The position numbers and the translations under genes are program-made. From positions 1 to 46,495 of the forward strand of contig CAKZZM010000166.1 in NCBI GenBank assembly GCA_937885465.1: DNA of 46,495 nucleotides, in the 5' to 3' direction. Under the pieces are notes generated by a model. That model searched no databases. It saw nothing but the letters and a program-made list of their open reading frames with translations, and had not been told where the DNA came from. The number at the start of each line of letters is the position of its first letter. Within the stretch, counting starts at the first letter, position 1. Origin of the DNA: an uncultured Bacteroidales bacterium. Lineage in GTDB: Bacteria > Bacteroidota > Bacteroidia > Bacteroidales > Paludibacteraceae. Of the stretch, positions 6,628 through 14,974 are shown in pieces.

Positions 6628-7944
6628 ATGATTGAGATAAAGGAATATCAGGTGCATGCGGTATTAGTGGGAGTCATCACACCGCAACAGCCGGAGGAGA
6701 GGACAAAAGAGTACCTCGATGAACTTGCTTTTCTTGCTGATACTAATAAGATTATACCCATCAAACGGTTTGTTCAGCGTCTTGAGCAGCCTAACTCCAC
6801 CACCTACCTCGGCATAGGCAAACTGCAAGAGATACGCGAATATATAGAGAAGAAGAAAGAGAGCGAGACACCCGTTGATGTAGTTATTTTCGACGATGAG
6901 TTATCGCCGCGCCAGTTAAGAAATATCGAGAACGAACTCGGCGTGCAGATAATAGACCGGACGATACTTATTTTGCAAATTTTCCTCCAACGTGCGCAGA
7001 CGAGTTATGCCAAGACGCAGGTGGAGATGGCGCACCTTGAGTATATGCTGCCGCGTCTGACGCGCATGTGGACGCACCTCGACCGGCAACGCGGCGGTGG
7101 CGGCACCAATCGCGGTACGGGTGAGACGCAGATCGAAGCCGACCGGCGAATAATAAAGAACAGACTTGCCCTGCTGCGCGATGACCTGAAAAAGATTGAC
7201 CGCCAGATGACAACGCAACGCCAAAATCGCGGTAAGATGGTTCGCGTGGCACTCGTAGGCTACACCAATGTGGGCAAAAGTACGATGATGAATCTACTTT
7301 CAAAGTCAGATGTTTTTGCTGAGAACAAACTATTTGCAACGCTCGACACGACCGTTCGCAAGGTCACCATTGACAATCTACCATTTCTTTTGAGCGACAC
7401 TGTAGGCTTCATCCGCAAGTTGCCGCACAACCTTGTGGAGTCGTTCAAGTCCACGTTAGACGAGGTCAGGGAAGCCGACCTGCTCATTCATGTGGTGGAC
7501 ATCTCCCACCCTAATTTCGAGGAGCAGTATCATGTTGTAGAACAGACCATACAAGAGATATGTGACGTGGAGACAACTATCTCCGCCCGCGAGCATACCG
7601 ATGATAAGACGCAAGGGTATGACCCGAACAAGGATACTAAGGCGTACAAGAAACACGTCTATCAGGAGCCGAAACCGGAGATACTCGTTTTTAATAAGAC
7701 CGATGCTTTCACCTATACCCCAAAAGACGAGGACGATCTAACACCGAGAACAAAGGAGAATATACCACTCGATGAATTAGAAAAGACATGGATGGCGAAG
7801 ATGCAACCTGACTGCATCTTCATATCCGCCAAGCAGAAACAAAACATCGAAGCACTGCGGAAACTCATCTACGACAGGGTGAAGGAGATACACGTGAAGA
7901 GATACCCGTACAACGATTTTCTGTTTCAGCAGTACGAGGAGTAA
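6628..7944 (+). CDS. hflX: Ribosome-associated GTPase HflX
   Basis: HflX binds the 50S subunit and splits or rescues stalled ribosomes. The 438-residue protein has the N-terminal HflX domain with the glycine-rich signature GGGGTNRGTGETQIE near residue 157. The G domain follows: G1 GYTNVGKST, G3 DTVGFI, G4 NKTD and G5 ISAK. Between G3 and G4 there is an expanded polar segment (around residues 310-350) rich in D, K and T, longer than in E. coli. The ATG follows a good promoter by about 30 nt. It stands alone as a transcription unit, divergent from the toxin-antitoxin pair. Confidence 0.97.
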   Translation: MIEIKEYQVHAVLVGVITPQQPEERTKEYLDELAFLADTNKIIPIKRFVQRLEQPNSTTYLGIGKLQEIREYIEKKKESETPVDVVIFDDELSPRQLRNIENELGVQIIDRTILILQIFLQRAQTSYAKTQVEMAHLEYMLPRLTRMWTHLDRQRGGGGTNRGTGETQIEADRRIIKNRLALLRDDLKKIDRQMTTQRQNRGKMVRVALVGYTNVGKSTMMNLLSKSDVFAENKLFATLDTTVRKVTIDNLPFLLSDTVGFIRKLPHNLVESFKSTLDEVREADLLIHVVDISHPNFEEQYHVVEQTIQEICDVETTISAREHTDDKTQGYDPNKDTKAYKKHVYQEPKPEILVFNKTDAFTYTPKDEDDLTPRTKENIPLDELEKTWMAKMQPDCIFISAKQKQNIEALRKLIYDRVKEIHVKRYPYNDFLFQQYEE

Positions 7945-8016
7945 CGGCTATAAAAATTCTGTTGCCTATATCAATAAAAAGTATTAATTCCGCAGACAAA
8001 TATTCACTACCTAACT

Positions 8017-8481
8017 ATGAGGAATAGATTATCCCTACTAACAAGTTTGAACGTTCGGAGACGTTCTCTACTAACTTGCGCACTTCTACTATGCGTTGGC
8101 TCACTATGCGCTCAATCTCTTCTCTCACCTGAGACTCTCGCTAAGCGCGAAAAGCGCAAGAACCTGACAGTCAAGGAATGGAACACCGACAGCAAGACCA
8201 AGACGCGCTGGCTCGACCGCATCAAGGTATATGACAGCCAAGGGCGTATCGTAGAAGAGGCTGAATACGCCACATACGGGCAGAAATGGAGAATAACATA
8301 CAAGTACGACGAGGAAACAGGCAAGGTGACAGAAGAGGTTGAATACAACGACCGCAACACTCCCTCGCGCATACGCCGCTATGAGTGGAACCCCGATGGC
8401 ACAAAGGCTAAGCAATACAACTACCTGCCAAACGGCAAACTATTCTCCGTAAAGGTCTTTGAGTATATTTTCAGTGACTGA
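8017..8481 (+). CDS. Small exported protein with repeat inserted in its signal peptide
   Basis: A 154-residue protein of unknown function. After the signal peptide (cleavage likely after SLCAQ) it has repeating Tyr-rich strand motifs (KVYDSQGRIVEEAEY, YKYDEETGKVTEEVEY, RYEWNPDGTKAKQY). These resemble MORN or YD-type beta repeats. The signal peptide holds an 11-residue insertion (SLNVRRRSLLT) encoded by a family I repeat. Removing exactly 33 bp joins MRNRLSLLT to CALLLCVGSLCAQ, an ordinary signal peptide. The insertion lengthens the positive n-region and leaves the hydrophobic core intact, so export may still work. Its 3' end overlaps the VTC-domain gene, suggesting co-expression with the cluster that follows. 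Confidence 0.8.
   Translation: MRNRLSLLTSLNVRRRSLLTCALLLCVGSLCAQSLLSPETLAKREKRKNLTVKEWNTDSKTKTRWLDRIKVYDSQGRIVEEAEYATYGQKWRITYKYDEETGKVTEEVEYNDRNTPSRIRRYEWNPDGTKAKQYNYLPNGKLFSVKVFEYIFSD
8043..8075 (+). repeat. Family I repeat inserted in a signal-peptide coding region
   Basis: The family I core is 8049-8072, with one change (TCTACT for TCCACT). The octamer CTACTAAC stands on both sides (8035-8042 and 8068-8075), so the inserted block is 33 bp with an apparent 8-bp direct duplication. It is read here in the frame NVRRRSLL, different from polA. Confidence 0.9.
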
Positions 8482-9256
8482 TATAGAAAAGATATTGCAG
8501 CAGTTCATCCCCATCACTCTGCAAGAGATGGATAGCGTTAAACTGATGAACCGCATTGACACTAAGTATGTAGTGTCGCTTGAGGTTTTACCGGATATAT
8601 TAGAGAAAGCCAAAGACGAATATTTTGTTCAGGATATTGACGGTATTCGCCTCGCCACATACGACACCGTCTATTACGACACTGACTCGCTCGATATGTA
8701 CATAAGACACCACGACCGCCAACTCGTAAGGCAGAAGATTCGCGTCAGGCAATATGTGGACTCCGACCTCACTTTCCTTGAGATAAAGCGCAAGAACAAC
8801 AAAGGTCGCACAAAGAAAAAACGCATTATTGTACCTGATTTCGGCATTACAAGTTCCACCATCGGGCATGGAAAAGAAGATATCGCGGTAGCCGATTTCA
8901 TCGCTGCAAAAAGTCGATATACATGGGATGATATCTCGCCTAAACTGCGCACTTCATTTAGGCGTATAACTCTCGTTAACAAAGCCAAAACAGAACGACT
9001 AACCATAGACCTCGCACTCGTTTGGGAAAATTTTGTAAGCGGCATTTCTAAAACCTATTCCGACCTTGTTATAATTGAGTTAAAACGCGACGGCAATATG
9101 TTGTCTCCTATGCTCAGCATTATGCTTTCTGAGCGGGTACGCCCGCTGAAAATAAGCAAGTACTGCGTCGGAACAGCCATCACAAACCCAAACATTAAGC
9201 GCAATAGATTTAAATCAAAAATACGCAAAATAGAAAAAATAATTAACATCGAATAA
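8459..9256 (+). CDS. VTC-domain protein (polyphosphate polymerase-like)
   Basis: It carries the VTC domain, related to the catalytic domain of the yeast polyphosphate polymerase Vtc4 (triphosphate-tunnel fold). Visible signs are KLMNRIDTKYV near residue 30, the paired basic strands RQKIRVRQYVD and TFLEIKRKNNKGRTKKKR, and the acidic strand LVIIELKRDG. The product and role in Bacteroidota are not settled. No ATG precedes the conserved N-terminal segment QQFIPITLQEMDSVKLMNR. The start must be TTG 8459 or GTG 8474, both inside the previous gene; the ATG at 8528 would cut into the conserved part. It is followed 2 bp later by the DUF4956 gene, a usual partner. Confidence 0.88.
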   Translation: MSIFSVTDIEKILQQFIPITLQEMDSVKLMNRIDTKYVVSLEVLPDILEKAKDEYFVQDIDGIRLATYDTVYYDTDSLDMYIRHHDRQLVRQKIRVRQYVDSDLTFLEIKRKNNKGRTKKKRIIVPDFGITSSTIGHGKEDIAVADFIAAKSRYTWDDISPKLRTSFRRITLVNKAKTERLTIDLALVWENFVSGISKTYSDLVIIELKRDGNMLSPMLSIMLSERVRPLKISKYCVGTAITNPNIKRNRFKSKIRKIEKIINIE

Positions 9257-9258
9257 AT

Positions 9259-10011
9259 ATGACACAAGTTGATCTCTCTAATCCGACACTGGAGTTCCTC
9301 GAAGTTGATCCCACCATTGCTGCCCAATACGGCAAACATGATAGCATCTCATACTTGATGCATAATATTGCAGACTCCTTCGGCATAGCAGACAACATCG
9401 TTACTTTGCCGCTGATGTTCCTCTTCAATCTGCTAATGTCGTGGATAATAATCTATTTCATATACTACAAAGTAAGCAAGCGTCGCGACTACTATGTTAC
9501 TTTTATGCTCTTCTCGAACGCAATGTTCTTGCTCTTGTGGCTGATGCAAATACTCGATATCCAGACCGGTTTTGTGTTGGGCTTGTTTGCCATCTTCGGT
9601 ATGATTCGCTACCGTACAGAAACAGTGCCGATAAGAGAGATGACCTACCTCTTTATCATCATCGCCCAATCAGTTATCAACTCTCTCTCGCTTAAGGCGG
9701 ACGACCTGGCGTGGCACCAACTGCTATTCGCCAATATTGCCCTTATCGTTCTTGCAGGCGCATTCGAATTATGGTCTGCACGCAAACAACATACCTCTAC
9801 TAAGATTATCCTCTATGAGAAAATAGAAAATATCGTTCCTCAGAAGCGAGAGGAACTGCTGACAGACCTTCGTCAGCGCACAGGACTTGATATTTCCGCT
9901 ATCGAAATCGGACATATTGATTTCCTTCGCGATGTGGCGTACATAAAAGTCACCTATCCCCTATCCAAAGGCGAGGAGAACAGCATTGATATGATAACCA
10001 AGTTCAAATAG
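9259..10011 (+). CDS. DUF4956 membrane protein
   Basis: A 250-residue integral membrane protein of the DUF4956 family. Four hydrophobic segments are visible between about residues 50 and 170 (LPLMFLFNLLMSWIIIYFIY, FMLFSNAMFLLLWLM, FVLGLFAIFGMI, LLFANIALIVLAGAF). The conserved loop MIRYRTETVPIREMTYLF follows the third. The C-terminal soluble domain begins near residue 185. It starts 2 bp after the VTC-domain gene; this pairing is common in bacteria and suggests a joint membrane function with the tunnel-fold enzyme. That link is an inference from gene order. Confidence 0.9.
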   Translation: MTQVDLSNPTLEFLEVDPTIAAQYGKHDSISYLMHNIADSFGIADNIVTLPLMFLFNLLMSWIIIYFIYYKVSKRRDYYVTFMLFSNAMFLLLWLMQILDIQTGFVLGLFAIFGMIRYRTETVPIREMTYLFIIIAQSVINSLSLKADDLAWHQLLFANIALIVLAGAFELWSARKQHTSTKIILYEKIENIVPQKREELLTDLRQRTGLDISAIEIGHIDFLRDVAYIKVTYPLSKGEENSIDMITKFK

Positions 10012-10088
10012 AAAGTGCGGGCGGAAACCTAAAGTATTGAACGTTCGGAGACGTTCTCCACTATAAAGTGCGGGCAGAGCCCTAAAGT
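10012..10088 (+). repeat. Family I copy between two 24-bp direct repeats
   Basis: The family I core is at 10039-10062. On its left (10012-10035) and right (10065-10088) stand 24-bp direct repeats, AAAGTGCGGGC...CCTAAAGT, identical at 21 of 24 positions. The block fills the gap between the DUF4956 stop and the next gene. Confidence 0.9.
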
Positions 10089-10105
10089 TGAAAGTGTAAA
10101 GTAAA

Positions 10106-10915
10106 ATGAAAAGACTAAATATAATTATCTCCTCTCTGTTTCTCTGCCTAAGTCCCTGTGTTTTCGCCTTCGACTATGCGAGCACTGTCTCGTCGGCAGA
10201 ACATAGTGCTCAACTGCGTACAGGGGCAGATTTCACCAAGAACTTCAGGCACGGAGTAAAACTGCGTATAGGCGAAGACTTGCGTTTTGACCTGTACAAC
10301 TCAGCAAGCGGAGTTGCTTTCAGCAAGTCATACACCTCTCTCGCACTCTCATACGCCCCAATAAAATATTTCAAGATTGACGGCGGCTACACACTGAAAA
10401 TCTTAGGCACAAAAGACTGGTCAGACTATAACGAATGGCTGCGCCATAGAGTATTCTTTTCGGTAACCGGCAGTTATAAGGTCAACAGGGTGAAGCTGTC
10501 GGTTCGAGAACGAGTTATGTGCGAAATGCGCACCGACAGCGTTAACCCTCTTGAAAAAGCCCAAAACGCGTGGATGTTGCGCTCAAAACTAATGGTGGAA
10601 TATAGTTGCTTATCTAAACCTCTCAAACCTTATATCTGGGTAGAACTCGTCAATACTCTTAATGCGCCGGAATATCAGCAGAAGTACAAAAACAATGACC
10701 CTACTAACAATGGGCATCAATATATCCGCCGAGTAAGAACCGCAGTCGGACTAACATGGAAAATTGACAAACGCAATGCTCTCGACTTCTACTACCGCTT
10801 TAACTATGGTTACGACCGCGATATCAATATCAGGAAAAAGAGCGGAAAAATTGAACTGACGGAAGAAAAATCGTTTCAACACGCCATAGGCGTGGCATAT
10901 AATCTCGGATGGTAA
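10106..10915 (+). CDS. DUF2490-like outer-membrane protein
   Basis: A 269-residue exported protein: signal peptide MKRLNIIISSLFLCLSPCVFAF, then alternating beta strands (YTSLALSYAPIKYFKIDGGY, HRVFFSVTGSYK, ALDFYYRFNYGYD) and a terminal aromatic residue (AYNLGW). This is the pattern of a small outer-membrane barrel, and it resembles the DUF2490 family. It follows the VTC/DUF4956 pair on the same strand and is probably co-transcribed unless the repeat block at 10012-10088 breaks the operon. The substrate is unknown. Confidence 0.75.
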   Translation: MKRLNIIISSLFLCLSPCVFAFDYASTVSSAEHSAQLRTGADFTKNFRHGVKLRIGEDLRFDLYNSASGVAFSKSYTSLALSYAPIKYFKIDGGYTLKILGTKDWSDYNEWLRHRVFFSVTGSYKVNRVKLSVRERVMCEMRTDSVNPLEKAQNAWMLRSKLMVEYSCLSKPLKPYIWVELVNTLNAPEYQQKYKNNDPTNNGHQYIRRVRTAVGLTWKIDKRNALDFYYRFNYGYDRDINIRKKSGKIELTEEKSFQHAIGVAYNLGW

Positions 10916-10978
10916 GTTAAGGAAATAATACATACCATTCGCCGATAAATATTAAACACCAAAACATTTAAATATATT

Positions 10979-11779
10979 ATGAAACCCTCTTCAAATTATC
11001 GGTTAGAAGCCCGCAATATGCTTCAAAATCGTTGGACAGAAAGTGCTGTCGCAACGCTACTCATTTTCTTTTGTGTCGGTTTATTTAGCGGCCCATACCT
11101 CGGATTTACGCTCAACAAAACAAGTCAATTAGGCACAAGTATCTCGACACTTGTTTTCGTATTAGGAGTATTCCTACTTGTTGCACCGCTGCAATATGCT
11201 TATAATATCGCTTTCCTGCGTAGAGCGAGATATTCAGAAAACACGCTGCTTAAGGATATCATGGCTGTGTTCGGGGTCAGTTATAGTCGCGCCGTCAAAT
11301 CTACGCTATTAATAACAGCTTATATCCTTCTCATCGCTACAGCAGCAATGATTGTTGCGGTAGTGATTACCATTCCTATATCAATTCTCGTCACTCCCGA
11401 TGGCGTGTCATTCGCCGAATACATATCTAATGATGAAGGATCAACAGTATTCGCTGCGATAATGCTCGTCATCATGTATCTGATTATGCTACCTTGCACT
11501 ATGGTGTTCGCCTACGCCATACAGCCATATATATTTGTTGTCGAGGAACATCCCGAATGGGGCATAGCAACATGCGTAAAAGAAACAATCAAGATGATGA
11601 AAGGGCATAAGGCTAAACTATTCGTTCTTGACCTTTCTTTTATCGGTTGGGGAATACTTGCTACGATGACCGGCGGTATCGGCATGTTGTGGTTGCAACC
11701 TTATATGGCAGCCTCCCACGCAGCCTTCTATGAAGATTTGACGAAAGGAAACACATACATCTCAGAAGACTTGCAATAG
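10979..11779 (+). CDS. DUF975 family membrane protein
   Basis: A 266-residue polytopic membrane protein of unknown function. The N-terminus (SNYRLEARNMLQNRWTESAV) and internal pattern (AFLRRARYSENTLLKDIMAVF, then KMMKGHKAKLFVLDLSFIGW) match the DUF975 family. About five hydrophobic segments are visible. The tail (LQPYMAASHAAFYEDL) is also typical. It starts about 60 bp after the DUF2490-like gene on the same strand. No promoter of the TTTG/TAnnTTTG type was seen in the gap. Confidence 0.85.
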   Translation: MKPSSNYRLEARNMLQNRWTESAVATLLIFFCVGLFSGPYLGFTLNKTSQLGTSISTLVFVLGVFLLVAPLQYAYNIAFLRRARYSENTLLKDIMAVFGVSYSRAVKSTLLITAYILLIATAAMIVAVVITIPISILVTPDGVSFAEYISNDEGSTVFAAIMLVIMYLIMLPCTMVFAYAIQPYIFVVEEHPEWGIATCVKETIKMMKGHKAKLFVLDLSFIGWGILATMTGGIGMLWLQPYMAASHAAFYEDLTKGNTYISEDLQ

Positions 11780-11858
11780 CTGACGAGAACAAGGGTATGT
11801 TCTCAACTCAACAATATTTCGAATACCGAATTTACGAATAAAAAAAATTTAAAAATTA

Positions 11859-11890
11859 TTTGCTTAATTCAAATAATATTTGTAACTTTG
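11859..11890 (+). promoter_or_regulatory. Promoter of the secreted OB-fold protein gene
   Basis: TTTG (11859-11862), 20 nt spacer, TAACTTTG (11883-11890): the best match to the consensus in the window. It lies about 290 nt upstream of the start codon, which implies an unusually long leader. Confidence 0.75.
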
Positions 11891-11894
11891 CAAA

Positions 11895-12181
11895 AAATAT
11901 AGGAATATATTGTTCCAACAGCAAAATGTGTAATACGGTTAACAACTCGTCTTATAAACCATTACTGATTTTCCCCACTGATTTATTTCAGTGCGGGGGG
12001 GTGGATATCCGAGTAAAAGGGCATAAAATGCCAAATATAGGCGGCTGATGTATGATGCATCGGTCGCTTACTTTGCAATATACTCGTTCCTCTGCCGCTC
12101 ATAACGGGCATATACCACAGAAAACGAAAAAACCAACTACATAACCTACTTTATTACTTTACTAACTTAAATTAATTCATT
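11895..12181 (+). other. Long 5' leader with hairpins
   Basis: About 285 nt between the promoter and the ATG at 12182. Inside are a hairpin CCCCACTGA...TCAGTGCGGGG (about 11975-12000) with a long G run, a palindrome GATGCATC near 12055, and a GGGCATAAAATGCC hairpin near 12020. No long frame here looks coding. I do not recognise a known riboswitch. It could be a regulatory leader or simply a long untranslated region. Upstream, 11780-11858 is A/T-rich with nothing seen. Confidence 0.45.
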
Positions 12182-14050
12182 ATGAAGAAAATTCTTTCTT
12201 TCTTTGCTGCCGCACTCTTCGCAGGCAGCGTGATGGCAGGCTCATTCGTTAAAGTGACAGATGCATCCACTTTAGCAGCAGGTGACGAAATCATCATCGT
12301 AAACGTTGATGGGGATAAAGCTCTTTCAACAACTCAAAACAGCAACAACAGAGGTGCTGCTGATGTTACTCTAACCGATGATACTATTGTTCCCGGTGAG
12401 GCCGTACAAGTTATTAAACTTGAGGCTGCAGAGGCAAACTTCAAACTCAATGTAGGTGAAGATGCTTATTTGTATGCTGCAAGCAATTCTTCTAACCACC
12501 TGAAAACCGCCAATGCAGAAACTGTAGGTGCTAATGGTGAGTTCTTGATTACTATCGAAGAAGGTGTTGCCGCGTTTACCGCTCAGGGAACTAATGCCAG
12601 AAACAGTCTGCGTTACAACCCGAATAATGGTAACCCCATGTTCTCTTGCTATGCTTCTAATACTTCAGTAACTGCTGGTTTGCAAATCTTCAAGAAAGTT
12701 GCAAGTGAAGAAGGCAGCGAAGGTGAAGGTGGCGAAGGCGAAGGCGGAGAAGGCGAAGGCGGCGAAGAAGAGTCTGCTGAGTGGAAAGAAATTAAATTCG
12801 ACTCAGTTGTAGTTGCTGATGACTTGGCTGAAGATGCTGTATTTGCTGTGGAGGATAGCACTTTCAAAGTAACTGTTACAGATCCGGACAACAAGATGAG
12901 TATTGACGCGAACTCTTGCCGTTTTGGTGATGCTGAAGCCTATGTATCTTATAGCCATCGCCTCAAAACCGGTGGTAAGACAACTTCTAACAAGAACTAT
13001 ATGACCTTCACTATTTCGGAGGATGGTTTCCTGCGTTTTGCTGTTCGTACAGGTTCTAATAGTGATACAACCCGCACGCTCATTGTTAAACAAGGTGCAG
13101 ACTCTCTCTATAAAGAAGTAGTTCGCGAGTCGCAGGCAATCAAAGTAATGGAAGATAGTACCGAAGTTTCTGTTTATCCGTACGTTACTGTTCCTGTTAA
13201 GGCCGGTGAAGTTAGTGTAACTTATCCCGTTAATGGTCTTAACTTCTACGCATTCGCATTCATGGCAGACGAAGAAGAGCCCGGTCTCCCCGCACCCACC
13301 AACTGCGTTGAGGCTGCTGAGGCTGCGCTCTCTGTTTCTGCTAACAACGACCTCTATAACGACGGTGCTGAATATACCATCGAGGGTTATGTAACCGAGA
13401 TTGCCTATAATTATTCTGCTTCGACAAACAATATGTCCTTCTGGATGGCTGACGAGGCTGATGGTGGCAAAGTACTTGAGGCTTACAAGGTTGTTCCTGA
13501 GTCCGCTGATGCTATTCCTGGTGTTGGTGACAAAGTAGCCGTTACCGGCAAACTCACCAGATACAACTCCACTCCTGAGTTCGCCGCAGGCTGTACCTGC
13601 GTTATCCTTGAGAAGAGCGCTATCGTTCCGGAAAACCTCGGCGAGAAGACCATCGGCGAGTTCCTCGAACTCAAAAATGACTTCGACACCTGCGTCCTCA
13701 CCGGCGTTGTTACTCAGATCGTCAACACCCAATACGGTAACCTCTATCTCGCTGACGAGACCGACACCGTATATGTTTATGGCGTTCTCACCGCTGATGG
13801 CCAAAGCCAGCAATTTGCATCACTCAATGTGGAAGAAGGAGATACACTAACCATCTTGGCTACCTACAGCGAGTATAAAAACACTCCGCAAATAAAGAAC
13901 GCTGTCTTCGTGGCTGTTAGAAAGAACGTTGAAACTGCCATTGATAATATCGAGACCAAGAAAGAGGTAGTAAAGACTCTGCGCAACGGTATTCTCATAA
14001 TCAAGAAGAACGATGTTGAATACACAGCGACAGGTCTGTCAATTCGCTAA
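12182..14050 (+). CDS. Secreted protein with OB-fold-like modules and C-terminal sorting-like tail
   Basis: A 622-residue exported protein; exact function not recognised. Signal peptide MKKILSFFAAALFAGSVMAG. Residues 20-175 form a beta-rich first domain. Residues 178-200 are a Glu/Gly low-complexity linker (GEGGE repeats). A beta domain follows. Then come two related OB-fold-like modules: about 375-480 (YTIEGYVTEIAYNY, KVAVTGKLTRYNS) and about 490-580 (CVLTGVVTQIVNTQYGNLYL, DTLTILATYSEYKNTPQIKN). The end (TLRNGILIIKKNDVEYTATG, then LSIR) resembles the short C-terminal tails of Bacteroidales surface proteins, possibly a T9SS signal. It has its own strong promoter and a long leader, and a terminator follows. 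Confidence 0.78.
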   Translation: MKKILSFFAAALFAGSVMAGSFVKVTDASTLAAGDEIIIVNVDGDKALSTTQNSNNRGAADVTLTDDTIVPGEAVQVIKLEAAEANFKLNVGEDAYLYAASNSSNHLKTANAETVGANGEFLITIEEGVAAFTAQGTNARNSLRYNPNNGNPMFSCYASNTSVTAGLQIFKKVASEEGSEGEGGEGEGGEGEGGEEESAEWKEIKFDSVVVADDLAEDAVFAVEDSTFKVTVTDPDNKMSIDANSCRFGDAEAYVSYSHRLKTGGKTTSNKNYMTFTISEDGFLRFAVRTGSNSDTTRTLIVKQGADSLYKEVVRESQAIKVMEDSTEVSVYPYVTVPVKAGEVSVTYPVNGLNFYAFAFMADEEEPGLPAPTNCVEAAEAALSVSANNDLYNDGAEYTIEGYVTEIAYNYSASTNNMSFWMADEADGGKVLEAYKVVPESADAIPGVGDKVAVTGKLTRYNSTPEFAAGCTCVILEKSAIVPENLGEKTIGEFLELKNDFDTCVLTGVVTQIVNTQYGNLYLADETDTVYVYGVLTADGQSQQFASLNVEEGDTLTILATYSEYKNTPQIKNAVFVAVRKNVETAIDNIETKKEVVKTLRNGILIIKKNDVEYTATGLSIR

Positions 14051-14080
14051 TAGGAGCGGATATCTCCTGATATTCGCTAT

Positions 14081-14116
14081 AAAAAATGCACATACCCTTG
14101 CGTATGTGCATTTTTT
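14081..14116. terminator. Rho-independent terminator after the OB-fold protein gene
   Basis: A perfect 15-bp stem (AAAAAATGCACATAC / GTATGTGCATTTTTT) with loop CCTTGC. The A and T tracts are part of the stem. A smaller hairpin, GCGGATATC-TCCT-GATATTCGC, precedes it at 14056-14077. Confidence 0.9.
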
Positions 14117-14171
14117 GTCGAATTGAAGGCGCAATATGGCTCCATTGTAACCTGATTTAAATAACAAAAAA

Positions 14172-14891
14172 ATGACGTTTAAATACAAAGCCGTTTTCTT
14201 AGATTGGGACGATACGATAGGCGATTGGACGAGTGCAGAGCACAAAGCACTCTCCGATGTTTACGACACTTATCACCTTAACGATATCTACCCCACCCTC
14301 AATGATTATCTCGCTGCCTATCACCCCTATAACCTATCGCTTTGGGCTAAATACGGGCGTGGAGAAATAACTAAAGACCTACTGCATTTCGAACGCTTTT
14401 ACCACCCCCTTACGGCAGATGGCAGGGATAGTTTGCTTGGAAAAGATAAAGCAAAATTAGCCCACGAAATCGGCAACACATTCCTGCAACTGACTAACAA
14501 ATATTTTTCTCTTCTGCCTGACTCCGCACAGACTGTTCACTATCTTGAAAGCAAATATCCCCTCACAATTATCAGCAACGGATTTAGCGAGGTACAGCAT
14601 TACAAGTTTGCACATTCGGGACTTCAAAATTGCTTCAAACATATTTTAATAAGCGACGAGATAGGAATAAACAAACCGCAACCTGAGATTTTCCGCATCG
14701 CACTTGAGAGAAATGGTGTTCAGGCAAATGAAGCGATAATGATTGGCGACAGTTACACCTCAGACATTGCCGGTGCGAAAGCAGCCGGCATCGACCAAAT
14801 ATGGGTTTGCAAAGCACCTGCAAATGCGAAGAACGGAGAGAGTGCCACATTTATAGTATCCGACATTACAGAGGTGACAAAGATACTATAA
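14172..14891 (+). CDS. HAD-family phosphatase, YjjG-like 5'-nucleotidase
   Basis: A 239-residue haloacid-dehalogenase hydrolase. Motif I is FLDWDDT (residues 9-15, DxD nucleophile pair), motif II IISNGF, motif III the Lys in NKPQPEIF, and motif IV MIGDSYTSDIAGA. The cap is helical, inserted after motif I. Overall pattern and size match YjjG-type noncanonical pyrimidine 5'-nucleotidases, but substrate cannot be fixed from sequence. It sits alone between two terminators. The ATG at 14172 is preceded by an A-rich stretch and no clear promoter was found. Confidence 0.88.
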   Translation: MTFKYKAVFLDWDDTIGDWTSAEHKALSDVYDTYHLNDIYPTLNDYLAAYHPYNLSLWAKYGRGEITKDLLHFERFYHPLTADGRDSLLGKDKAKLAHEIGNTFLQLTNKYFSLLPDSAQTVHYLESKYPLTIISNGFSEVQHYKFAHSGLQNCFKHILISDEIGINKPQPEIFRIALERNGVQANEAIMIGDSYTSDIAGAKAAGIDQIWVCKAPANAKNGESATFIVSDITEVTKIL

Positions 14892-14912
14892 AAAGGGGAA
14901 AGTGAAACCATA

Positions 14913-14953
14913 AAATCAAAAAACTACGCACAATAAGCGTAGTTTTTTGATTT
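14913..14953. terminator. Bidirectional terminator between the HAD gene and sprA
   Basis: A perfect 17-bp stem (AAATCAAAAAACTACGC / GCGTAGTTTTTTGATTT) with loop ACAATAA. T tracts on both strands let it serve both convergent genes. Confidence 0.92.
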
Positions 14954-14974
14954 ATCCTGCTATAGTTTTATGTT

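Noticed and set aside
11860..12048. 62-codon open frame in the leader before 12182
   Set aside because: Its start lies inside the predicted promoter, and no signature is visible; a leader reading is more likely.
12803..13813. 336-codon open frame antisense to the secreted OB-fold protein gene
   Set aside because: The sense gene has a signal peptide, domains, promoter and terminator; the antisense frame has no recognisable feature.
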